This document shows positions 1 through 5,354 of a stretch of 5,354 nucleotides of DNA, piece after piece (position 1 is the first letter of the stretch; the number at the start of each line of letters is the position of its first letter). The stretch is taken from assembly GCA_017883345.1 (NCBI GenBank), contig JADGNT010000412.1:1-5354 (forward strand). Reading direction: 5' to 3'. The position numbers and the translations under genes are program-made. The notes under the pieces were generated by a model. It did no database searches. It was not told the origin of the DNA and worked only from the letters and a program-made list of their open reading frames with translations. Source of the DNA: Candidatus Solibacter sp. (GTDB lineage: Bacteria; Acidobacteriota; Terriglobia; Bryobacterales; Bryobacteraceae).

Positions 1-2
1 TT

Positions 3-1319
3 TTGAATTTCCTCCGAGTGATCGCGGCTCTTGCAACTGTTAGCCCGCTATTCGCGCAGTACGGGGGGCCCGCCATCCTGGCTCGCGGTCAGTCGCCGGG
101 CGCGATGTCTACTTCCCAAATCGATTTCCGGCCGTTTGTTTCGGTGACCGGTATCTACGATACAGGGTTGAACGGCGTGTCGGTGGACACCAACGGCGCC
201 CCCGTTAATGACGCCAGTTTCGGCGTCACGGTGGGCTTCGGCGTCAGCGGCGCGCATTCCTGGAAACGCACCAGAGTCGGACTGAATTATGCCGGCGGCT
301 ATTCGCACTACACGAAGAGCTTTTACGACGGCATCAATTCCCAGAGTCTGCAACTCAGCATCGCTCACCAGTTGAGCCGCCACGCGACGCTCTCCATCAG
401 CACCGACGCCGCCCTCTACGGATCGAACCAGGCTACTCCCACTCTGCCGCAGACGATCGCGTTCGACCCCAACACCACCTACATTCCGACGAACGATTTC
501 TTCGACAACCGCACCATCACGGTCAGCACGCAAGCCAGCGTCACGACGCAGTTGTCCACGCGGACCTCCATAAGTCTTGGAGGCGACGGATTCTTGACAC
601 GGCGCCGGTCCTCAGCTCTTTTTGGAGTGACCGGGTACGGCGCGCATGCCGACATCCAGCGCCGGGTGAGCCGCCGCACCACGGTTGGCGCGATGTACTC
701 CTACATGCGCTATTCTTTCACGGGGATTTCCGGCGGCACCGATACGCATACCGTGAGCGCCACCTATTCCGTGGTCCTCTCGCGCTCCATGCAGTTTTCG
801 GGATACGGCGGCGTATCCAGATATGAGAACGTATTCGTGGAGATCGTACCCATCGACCCGGCGATCGCCGCGGTGATCGGGATATCCTCCGCCCAGCGCG
901 TGTCTTACCAGGCAAACTTCACACCGAACTTAGGTGCCCGGTTCTCCAAGGTTGTGCCCCGGGGCACGGTCTTCTTGTCCGCTTCGCATGGCATTAACCC
1001 CGGAAACGGGCTCTTCCTGACTTCGACGTCGACCAACGTCGGCGGCGGGTATAGCTATACGGGTTTACGCCGCTGGTCGATTACGGCCGGGGCCAACTAC
1101 GACAAGTCCAACTCCGAGGGCAACGTGATCGGCTCATACGGCAGTTATTCGGCCAACCTGGGTGTCAGCCGCCAGGTGGCGCCCATGACTCACGGCGTCC
1201 TGAGCTTCAACGCTCGCAAGTACGACAGCCCCGATTTCAAGAACTACAATAAGTGGTCCTACGGCGTGAGTCTTGGGTTGAGCTTTAGCCCTGGCGATAT
1301 TCCAATCCGCTTCTGGTAG
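3..1319 (+). CDS. Outer membrane beta-barrel protein (start uncertain, possibly 5'-partial)
   Basis: The 438-residue product reads as a secreted outer membrane barrel. Residues 1-19 form a short signal peptide (one Arg at position 5, hydrophobic IAALATV stretch, likely cleavage near LFA-Q). The rest is dominated by alternating polar/hydrophobic strands rich in Gly, Ser, Thr and Tyr, for example around residues 90-140, 180-260 and 340-438, with no globular catalytic motif. The last residues are IPIRFW, and a terminal aromatic residue is the usual BAM-complex recognition feature. The frame opens with TTG two bases inside the window, so no ribosome binding site can be seen and the true start may lie upstream; the signal peptide shows that little is missing. 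It ends 7 bp from a convergent glycosyltransferase gene. A porin-like or polysaccharide-export-associated role is inferred from this neighbourhood only; I do not recognise the exact family. Confidence 0.8.
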   Translation: MNFLRVIAALATVSPLFAQYGGPAILARGQSPGAMSTSQIDFRPFVSVTGIYDTGLNGVSVDTNGAPVNDASFGVTVGFGVSGAHSWKRTRVGLNYAGGYSHYTKSFYDGINSQSLQLSIAHQLSRHATLSISTDAALYGSNQATPTLPQTIAFDPNTTYIPTNDFFDNRTITVSTQASVTTQLSTRTSISLGGDGFLTRRRSSALFGVTGYGAHADIQRRVSRRTTVGAMYSYMRYSFTGISGGTDTHTVSATYSVVLSRSMQFSGYGGVSRYENVFVEIVPIDPAIAAVIGISSAQRVSYQANFTPNLGARFSKVVPRGTVFLSASHGINPGNGLFLTSTSTNVGGGYSYTGLRRWSITAGANYDKSNSEGNVIGSYGSYSANLGVSRQVAPMTHGVLSFNARKYDSPDFKNYNKWSYGVSLGLSFSPGDIPIRFW

Positions 1320-1326
1320 GGCCGCG

Positions 1327-2364
1327 TCACCCGAGCAGTTCCTCGTAAAACCGGGCCACCGCCCGGATATTCTCCTGCCCGTCTCCGCCCGGCGCCCGCC
1401 GTGCAAGCTCGCGGGAAAGCAGATCGCACACCGCATCGCGCAGCCGCCCGGCGTCGGATGGAGGGATCAAGTGAACTCCCTCGGGACGCATCCCGTTATC
1501 GGTGGCAATCACCGGCGTCCCGAGGTACAGCGCCTCCCGTACGGAAACCGAATCGCCATCGTACCGCGTGGTGCGCAGGAGCAGGTCGCTGTCCAGCGTG
1601 GCGCGTAGCGTCACCGCATGCGGCATGTCGCCGTACAGCAACACATGGTCGCGATACGGTTTGCTCGCGATCCGCGCCCGCAAGGACTCCTCCAGGCTGC
1701 CCGCTCCCACGATGAGCAGCCCGGCGCGCGGGTAGCGCTCCAGAATTTCCCCCATCACGTCGATCTGCATCGCCAAATCGTATTCCGGCTCCAGCAGTCC
1801 AACGGTCAGCAGCGCGGGACTGTGCGCGCTCAGGAACGCCGCCACTTGCTCGGGGAGCGGCAGCGCGCGGTCCGGCGGCTCGACGGCAAACGGAAGAATC
1901 GCGCGGATGCGTTCCTGGCGGACGCCGAACCTGGCGAACAGCGCGGCGATTTCCGGGTTGACGCCGATCAATCCATCCAGCCGGCGCAGCACGAATCCGC
2001 GCAGCGTGGCGCGTGCCGCCGTCTGCCCCGCGGGCGACCCGGGGTATCCACCGGAATGGAACGTGAGCACGGTCTTGCGCCCGGGCAGCAGCGTACAGAA
2101 CAGCGCCAGCCCCAGCAACCGGAGCGTCAAATCGCCGCCGATATGCAGGTGCAGAATATCCGCCGGCAGACGCCACAACAGCCGCATCAGCGCGGCCGCG
2201 CCTACCGGGTAATGCACGCCATCGGCGTCCTCTCGCCGGAAGCGTGTCAGGTTGATGGCGTCGCAGGTGTGGCCGTGGCGCCGCAAGTATTCGCGAATGG
2301 CCACCAGATTGGTCTGCACGCCGCCGTGCGGCGGCGGATACGGCCCGAGTTGCACCACCCTCAT
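1327..2364 (-). CDS. Glycosyltransferase family 4 (GT-B fold)
   Basis: The 345-residue product has the two Rossmann-like halves of a retaining GT-B enzyme, which transfers a sugar from a nucleotide donor, usually on the cytoplasmic face during surface glycan assembly. Visible motifs are the N-terminal Gly-rich loop PPPHGGVQ (residues 10-17), HLHIGGD (72-78), TFHSGG (101-106), VGLLEPEYD (188-196), LLIVGAGSLEE (216-226), and the donor-site segment DGDSVSVREALYLGTPVIATD (269-289). In that segment the usual E-x7-E reads D269-x7-E277, and the Lys expected after the VGxL..E segment is absent. The start chosen is the ATG at 2364, which overlaps the stop of the upstream oxidoreductase gene (ATGA); the open frame extends 22 codons further, but those residues (GHDGLGARWVAGG and so on) look non-family and lie inside the upstream gene. 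No Shine-Dalgarno is evident, so translational coupling is likely. Donor and acceptor cannot be read from sequence. Confidence 0.93.
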   Translation of the reverse strand: MRVVQLGPYPPPHGGVQTNLVAIREYLRRHGHTCDAINLTRFRREDADGVHYPVGAAALMRLLWRLPADILHLHIGGDLTLRLLGLALFCTLLPGRKTVLTFHSGGYPGSPAGQTAARATLRGFVLRRLDGLIGVNPEIAALFARFGVRQERIRAILPFAVEPPDRALPLPEQVAAFLSAHSPALLTVGLLEPEYDLAMQIDVMGEILERYPRAGLLIVGAGSLEESLRARIASKPYRDHVLLYGDMPHAVTLRATLDSDLLLRTTRYDGDSVSVREALYLGTPVIATDNGMRPEGVHLIPPSDAGRLRDAVCDLLSRELARRAPGGDGQENIRAVARFYEELLG

Positions 2365-4526
2365 ACGGTTTTGGCCGGGCCCAGCGCCACCGGCGACCCA
2401 TCGCGCGCCGAGGCCATCATGGCCAGGCAACCCAGCGTGGCGCGTGCGCCATCGTAGACCGTGACCGCTGGCTGACGCCCCTGCCGGATGCTCCCAACAA
2501 AATCGGCCATCTGCGCGGCATAGCCCTTATCGGGCCACATCCGCGAACGCGCCGAACGCATGCCCTTGTGCACGCTCACCCGCTTGAAATCCTCGGTGAA
2601 AGCGCCCACGCCCTGCGCGAACACCTCCACCCGCTCGCCGCCCGACGTGTTGCTGCCCAACGTGCAATACGTGAGATTGCCGACGGATCCATCGGCGAAA
2701 CGGAAAGATGCCACCAGATTGTTCTCCCCGATGGGATCGGCCTTCCCCGTGGGCAGCGAGTACGCGGATACGCTCACCGGTTCGGAATCCAGCAGCCAGT
2801 ACATGAGGTCGATGAAGTGGCAGGCCTCACCCAGGATCGCGCCGCCGATGGCGGGGTCGGCCATCCAGTAGCTCCCCGAAATCCCCGGCGAATTGATGCG
2901 GCATTGCACCACGGCGGGCGAGTTGCGCCGCTGCAGATTCCCCTTGAGTTCGCGGTAGTACGGCGTGAATCGCCGGTTGAATCCCACCGTGAGCAGCTTG
3001 CCGCTCTCTTCCACGGCGGCACAGAGCTCGCCCGATTCCTCCGCCGTCAGCGCCATCGGCTTTTCCACGAACACGTGCTTGCCGGCGCGCAGGGCCGCCA
3101 GCGATTGCGCGGCATGGTGCTGGTTGCGGCTGGCGATCAGCACCGCGTCCACCTCGGAGTCGCGCAGCACCTCTTCGTATTCCGAGCAGGCGTAGCTGGC
3201 GCCGAAGCGCAGCGCATAGCTCTTGCCGCGCACCCCGGCCGCCGAATACACCGCGCGCAGCCCCACACCCGGCAGTTTCTTGAGGTTGGGCAGGTGCTCC
3301 CACTTGGCCAGGTTGCCCGCGCCCACCAGCGCGAATTCGATGCGCTCCCTGGCCCGTCCCTCAGCCGGCGTGGCCACCTTGCGAACCGGCGCGAATGCCG
3401 CCACCGGGTCCGCCACCGATGCCGCGGCATAACGCAGCAGCACCGCCAGGCTCCCCGCCGCCGGGTCGAAGATGGTGTCGTACGCTTTGGCCGCATCGTC
3501 CAGCGGGAATTCGTGCGTGATCAGCGGGCGCACGTCGATGCGTCCCGTGGCGATCAGGCGCAGGAACTCCTCCATGTTGCGATTCTCGGTCCAGCGCACG
3601 TAGGGCAGCGGGTAGTCGCGCCCCTGTTTCTCGTACGACGCGTCGTAGCTTCCGGGACCGTACGCCCGCGACATGTACAACTGGATTTCCTTCAGGTACA
3701 TGTCGTTCCAGGGGAACTCCATGCCCACCGCGCCCACGATGCAGATGCGCCCGCGGTCGCGGCAGAGGCTCAAAGCGTGCTGCGCCGGCGCCGCCGATTT
3801 CGAGGCCGCCGCCACGATCGCGCAATCCACGCCGCGTCCATTGGTGAGCCCGCGCACCGCTTCCAAGGCGGAAGCGCCCGCGATCCCGTGATCGGCGCCC
3901 AGCCCGCGCGCCATGTCCACTCGCTGGGCGTTCAGATCGATGCCCACCACCACGCCGCCCTGCAAGCGCACCAGTTGCGCCACCAATTGCCCCACCAGGC
4001 CGAGCCCGATCACCGCCACCACGTCGCCCAGCTCGATGCGCGCCGTGCGCACCGCATTCATCGCGATGCTGCCCAGCGTGGCGAAACAGGCGTGCTGGCA
4101 GGCCACCCCTTCGGGCATACGCGCCGCCAGATTGCGCCCCACCAGGATGGTCTCGGCATGCCCCGTGCCTTCGCCGCCATAAGCCACGCGTTCGCCGATC
4201 CCCAGATCCGTCACCGTGGCGTGGCGCGCCACCACCACGCCGGCGCCCGAGTACCCCAGCACGGCGTACTCGGTGAATTTAGCGCGCACCTCCGCGATAG
4301 TCGCTATCGGCCCGGTCTTCATGGCCACATCCCAGATCTTGCGCAGGTGCGACGGATTGTCGGCCACCTCGCTGAACAGGCTGTCGCGATGGATGCTGGC
4401 CGTCTCGGTGCCGCTCGATATCAGCGAATAGAGCGGCCGCACCAGCACGTGGTGGGGCAGAAGCGCGGGGTCGGGGACCTCGTCCACGATGATGTCTTTG
4501 AGTCCTTTACGGATAACCTGTTTCAT
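2361..4526 (-). CDS. Bi-domain oxidoreductase: MDR dehydrogenase fused to Gfo/Idh/MocA domain
   Basis: The 721-residue protein joins two NAD(P)-dependent domains. Residues 1 to about 365 are a medium-chain (alcohol) dehydrogenase: GroES-like part, then nucleotide-binding GLGLVG (174-179) with acidic D197 at the end of the second strand, suggesting NAD preference. Its zinc sites look lost: the usual GICG(S/T)D Cys is Ser38 (SSGTE), GHE is GYS (91-93), and there is no structural four-Cys lobe. After a linker (about 366-394), residues 396-715 are a Gfo/Idh/MocA dehydrogenase: VGAGNLA (401-407), the EKP lysine K489, and GEACHFIDL (566-574) with H570; the Asp expected four residues before this His is Gly566. 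This architecture is known as a bi-domain oxidoreductase in exopolysaccharide and O-antigen clusters; the substrate, probably a sugar or sugar nucleotide, is inferred. It overlaps the downstream glycosyltransferase start by 4 bp. The start ATG at 4526 has only a distant AGAGG (16 nt away) as ribosome binding site. Confidence 0.93.
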   Translation of the reverse strand: MKQVIRKGLKDIIVDEVPDPALLPHHVLVRPLYSLISSGTETASIHRDSLFSEVADNPSHLRKIWDVAMKTGPIATIAEVRAKFTEYAVLGYSGAGVVVARHATVTDLGIGERVAYGGEGTGHAETILVGRNLAARMPEGVACQHACFATLGSIAMNAVRTARIELGDVVAVIGLGLVGQLVAQLVRLQGGVVVGIDLNAQRVDMARGLGADHGIAGASALEAVRGLTNGRGVDCAIVAAASKSAAPAQHALSLCRDRGRICIVGAVGMEFPWNDMYLKEIQLYMSRAYGPGSYDASYEKQGRDYPLPYVRWTENRNMEEFLRLIATGRIDVRPLITHEFPLDDAAKAYDTIFDPAAGSLAVLLRYAAASVADPVAAFAPVRKVATPAEGRARERIEFALVGAGNLAKWEHLPNLKKLPGVGLRAVYSAAGVRGKSYALRFGASYACSEYEEVLRDSEVDAVLIASRNQHHAAQSLAALRAGKHVFVEKPMALTAEESGELCAAVEESGKLLTVGFNRRFTPYYRELKGNLQRRNSPAVVQCRINSPGISGSYWMADPAIGGAILGEACHFIDLMYWLLDSEPVSVSAYSLPTGKADPIGENNLVASFRFADGSVGNLTYCTLGSNTSGGERVEVFAQGVGAFTEDFKRVSVHKGMRSARSRMWPDKGYAAQMADFVGSIRQGRQPAVTVYDGARATLGCLAMMASARDGSPVALGPAKTV

Positions 4527-4547
4527 GCGTGCCGGGCGTCTGCCTCT

Positions 4548-4556
4548 AATGTATCA
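4548..4556 (-). promoter_or_regulatory. Possible extended -10 upstream of the oxidoreductase gene
   Basis: In the 66-bp gap between hicA and the oxidoreductase gene, the minus strand reads TGATACATT, an extended -10-like element (TGn followed by TACATT, four of six matches to TATAAT). The hexamer 17 nt upstream, CTCACC, is a poor -35. It would place transcription starting only about 15 nt before the ATG. No stem-loop followed by a T run is visible in this gap, so the glycan genes may instead be read from the hicBA promoter. Weak evidence. Confidence 0.2.
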
Positions 4557-4592
4557 AGCGCGGCAGCACGGTGAGCGGTTCGGATCAGGCCA

Positions 4593-4814
4593 TTACCCAG
4601 GAGGAATCTGCCCGCCGGAGGTTTCCTCAATGGCTTCCAGGACCTGCTTGACGGTTTTCGGGTGTAGCGTCGCGCCACCGTGGAACGGAACCACCACCCT
4701 GCGGAGGCCTTTTGCGTAGATCCGATGACTGCCCTTGGACCGCAACCAAGCGAAGCCCGCTTTCAAGAGCATCGCTTCGGCCTCCGGCGCGGTTAAGCGC
4801 GGCAGTTTAGGCAT
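4593..4814 (-). CDS. hicA: HicA family toxin (mRNA interferase)
   Basis: The 73-residue product matches HicA toxins, small double-stranded-RNA-binding-fold ribonucleases that cleave mRNA in the cytoplasm and are blocked by HicB. Family features are the opening PKLPRLTAPEAEAMLLKAGF helix region, the RSKGSHRIY segment (25-33) with the catalytic His30, and VPFHGGATLHPKTVKQVL (42-59), corresponding to the conserved P-x-H ... T-hydrophobic core before the last helix. The catalytic His is present and the length is normal, so the toxin looks intact. Its ATG at 4814 lies inside hicB with an 8-bp overlap, and no convincing Shine-Dalgarno precedes it, so expression probably depends on translation of hicB. 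Downstream there are 66 bp to the oxidoreductase start, without a visible terminator. Confidence 0.93.
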   Translation of the reverse strand: MPKLPRLTAPEAEAMLLKAGFAWLRSKGSHRIYAKGLRRVVVPFHGGATLHPKTVKQVLEAIEETSGGQIPPG

Positions 4815-5028
4815 GAACTTCGATCGCTGTGGTAAGAATCTCCCGGCTCAGTGCCGCGGAGCGCTCTTCATCGGTCAGGGTTTCCAGGTAGAGTTCGATT
4901 GCCTCACGGATATGGGCCAGAGTCTCCTCGACCGTGTCTCCTTGCGATTGGCATCCCTTTAGTTCCGGGCACCATGCATAACACCCGTGCTCGTCTTGTT
5001 CGATTACCACACTGATCTTGCCCGTCAT
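4807..5028 (-). CDS. hicB: HicB family antitoxin (short form, no DNA-binding domain)
   Basis: The 73-residue product matches the HicB partial RNase H-like fold: strand KISVVIEQDEHGCYAWCPEL, then KGCQSQGDTVEETLAHIREAIELYLE, and a final strand TTAIEVHA. HicB binds HicA and covers its active site. Many HicB proteins add a C-terminal ribbon-helix-helix or helix-turn-helix for autoregulation; this one ends directly after the last core strand, so it has none. The ATG at 5028 is chosen; a TTG immediately before it at 5031 would add one residue, and an in-frame TGA at 5034-5032 rules out longer forms. The order is antitoxin first, the reverse of the classic hicA-hicB order. The gene is divergent from the DUF433 gene. 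Confidence 0.92.
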   Translation of the reverse strand: MTGKISVVIEQDEHGCYAWCPELKGCQSQGDTVEETLAHIREAIELYLETLTDEERSAALSREILTTAIEVHA

Positions 5029-5042
5029 CAATCATCATTCTA

Positions 5043-5047
5043 CCCTT
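5043..5047 (-). promoter_or_regulatory. Candidate ribosome binding site of hicB
   Basis: The minus strand reads AAGGG here. It is 11 nt from the TTG at 5031 and 14 nt from the ATG at 5028, longer than the ideal 5-9 nt. No better purine-rich site lies closer. The spacing fits the TTG start slightly better, so the exact start is not settled. Confidence 0.35.
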
Positions 5048-5092
5048 GCGGCGGCGCTTCTGCCTCACTGTCGGATAATGCGCGCTTTTTCG

Positions 5093-5128
5093 AAACCGCA
5101 AACCGGGCTAGAATTGAAACAGGAACCG
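5093..5128 (+). repeat. Short direct repeats (AACCG x3) and adjoining palindrome
   Basis: AAACCG occurs at 5093-5098 and 5100-5105, a 7-bp spacing, and AACCG again at 5124-5128. The first copy overlaps the palindrome TTTCGAAA (5088-5095). The copies bracket the candidate -10 element. Five- and six-base repeats can occur by chance, so this is only a candidate operator. Confidence 0.25.
5109..5114 (+). promoter_or_regulatory. Candidate -10 element for the DUF433 gene
   Basis: TAGAAT matches the sigma-70 TATAAT consensus at five of six positions and lies 24 bp before the ATG at 5139. The T-rich TTTTTC (5086-5091), 17 bp upstream, is in the right place for a -35 but matches TTGACA poorly, so the promoter would be weak or need activation. 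Confidence 0.4.
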
Positions 5129-5136
5129 GAAGGTGA
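5128..5136 (+). promoter_or_regulatory. Ribosome binding site of the DUF433 gene
   Basis: GGAAGGTGA is close to the 16S-complementary GGAGGTGA, and its GGAAGG core ends 5 nt before the ATG at 5139. This is the strongest Shine-Dalgarno in the window. It decides the start against the in-frame GTG at 5133, which lies inside the site. Confidence 0.75.
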
Positions 5137-5138
5137 TT

Positions 5139-5354
5139 ATGGATTGGTCAGATTGCCCCCTCGTCGAAGTGAAGCCCGGCGTACAGCGTGGCCGCCCCGT
5201 GCTGAAGGGCACCCGTATGCCTGCCGATGACATCGTGGAGAATTGGGAAGCCGGCGTCGATGAACCCGACATCGCGGCCAATTTCCGGTTGCCGATCGCG
5301 CAGGTGAAGGCGATTTTGTCCTACGCGGCGGACCATCAAGATGCTCCGCATCCT
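5139..5354 (+). CDS. DUF433 family protein, probable antitoxin (3' end cut by window)
   Basis: The frame runs open from the ATG to the last base, giving 72 residues without a stop. The sequence shows the DUF433 pattern: an N-terminal strand LVEVKPGVQRGRPVLKGTR (8-26), then MPADDIVENWEAGVDEPDIA (27-46) and a helix pair through residue 66 (LPIAQVKAILSYAADH), resembling a helix-turn-helix in which sequential helices scan DNA. Genes of this family are usually followed by a DUF5615 PIN-like nuclease and are regarded as the antitoxin of that pair. Such a partner would lie just beyond the right edge and cannot be seen. The family is normally about 75-110 residues, so most of the protein is present. 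An in-frame TGA at 5115-5117 limits any upstream extension. It is transcribed divergently from hicBA. Confidence 0.88.
   Translation, partial: MDWSDCPLVEVKPGVQRGRPVLKGTRMPADDIVENWEAGVDEPDIAANFRLPIAQVKAILSYAADHQDAPHP

Larger units (their letters stand above)
5029..5138. promoter_or_regulatory. Divergent promoter/operator region between hicB and the DUF433 gene
   Basis: This 110-bp gap is the only place for promoters of both hicBA (leftward) and the DUF433 gene (rightward). It is locally more AT-rich than the flanking genes. It holds a good -10-like TAGAAT on the plus strand (5109-5114), a minus-strand CATTAT (5080-5075), the 8-bp palindrome TTTCGAAA (5088-5095) and short AACCG direct repeats. 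Palindromes and repeats overlapping promoters are typical operator sites of autoregulated toxin-antitoxin units. That both directions share control is inference. Confidence 0.6.

Noticed and set aside
954..967. Perfect 14-bp palindrome GTGCCCCGGGGCAC
   Set aside because: It lies inside the barrel coding sequence (Val-Val-Pro-Arg-Gly-Thr) with no nearby regulatory context. One such palindrome is expected by chance in about 5 kb of GC-rich DNA.
2319..2336. GC hairpin with 8-bp arms (CGCCGCCG / CGGCGGCG) near the glycosyltransferase start
   Set aside because: The arms are the codons for the conserved PPPHGG loop of the enzyme, and the loop is only 2 nt. Protein conservation explains it better than RNA regulation.
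2365..2430. A 22-residue N-terminal extension of the glycosyltransferase from an ATG at 2430
   Set aside because: The extension lies inside the oxidoreductase coding sequence and is Gly-rich non-family sequence. The MRVVQLGPYPPPHGG start at 2364 is the normal beginning of a GT-B domain and forms an ATGA coupling site.
1496..2457. Long open frames on both strands overlapping the glycosyltransferase (minus 1496-2401, plus 1618-2457)
   Set aside because: Both translate to low-complexity Arg/Ala/Gly- or Gln/Arg-rich sequence, and they overlap a gene with intact GT4 motifs. They are by-products of base composition.
2568..4574. A 668-codon open frame on the plus strand opposite the oxidoreductase gene
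   Set aside because: It is antisense to a clearly conserved 721-residue protein. Its translation is rich in His, Arg, Ala and Gln with no family motifs, as expected from the complement of GC-rich codons.
4599..4624. Shine-Dalgarno-like AGGAGG and GGAGG on the plus strand
   Set aside because: They lie antisense within the 3' end of hicA and no credible plus-strand gene follows.
5148..5351. A 67-codon open frame on the minus strand at the right edge
   Set aside because: It is antisense to the DUF433 gene, which has a strong ribosome binding site and recognisable family sequence.

Overview
The window is GC-rich bacterial DNA (about 60-65% by eye). Its protein-coding genes have strong G/C preference at third codon positions, which opens long spurious frames on the opposite strand. 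The organism is a Gram-negative (diderm) bacterium, because the first gene encodes a signal-peptide-bearing beta-barrel with the C-terminal aromatic residue typical of outer membrane proteins. This barrel type, a surface-glycan gene pair and HicBA/DUF433 toxin-antitoxin genes together would suit Acidobacteriota (Solibacter/Bryobacter-like), but that placement is inference; no rRNA or marker gene is present.

Layout. (1) 3-1319, plus strand: an outer membrane beta-barrel protein that starts at, or runs in from, the left edge. (2) 1327-2364, minus strand: a GT-B fold family 4 glycosyltransferase. (3) 2361-4526, minus strand: a 721-residue fusion of an alcohol-dehydrogenase-like (MDR) domain and a Gfo/Idh/MocA sugar-dehydrogenase-like domain. 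(4) 4593-5028, minus strand: a hicB-hicA toxin-antitoxin pair. (5) 5029-5138: a 110-bp divergent intergenic region with candidate promoter and operator elements. (6) 5139 to the right edge, plus strand: a DUF433 protein cut by the window end, probably the antitoxin of a second toxin-antitoxin pair.

How the parts fit. The fused oxidoreductase and the glycosyltransferase form a translationally coupled pair (ATGA overlap) of the kind found in exopolysaccharide, capsule or O-antigen clusters: one probably modifies a sugar or sugar nucleotide and the other transfers a sugar to the growing glycan. The convergent barrel gene could be a surface or export partner, but only its location supports that. 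The hicBA pair lies 66 bp upstream of the glycan pair on the same strand with no visible terminator between them, so read-through transcription is possible. The two toxin-antitoxin-like units are arranged head to head around one short regulatory region. This HicB lacks the usual C-terminal DNA-binding domain, while DUF433 proteins look helix-turn-helix-like, which raises the possibility of shared control.

Most of the window is recognisable family-level biology. I see no RNA gene, CRISPR array, insertion sequence or clearly new system. The points most worth a second look are the head-to-head toxin-antitoxin arrangement and the oxidoreductase fusion, in which both halves have substituted catalytic positions.
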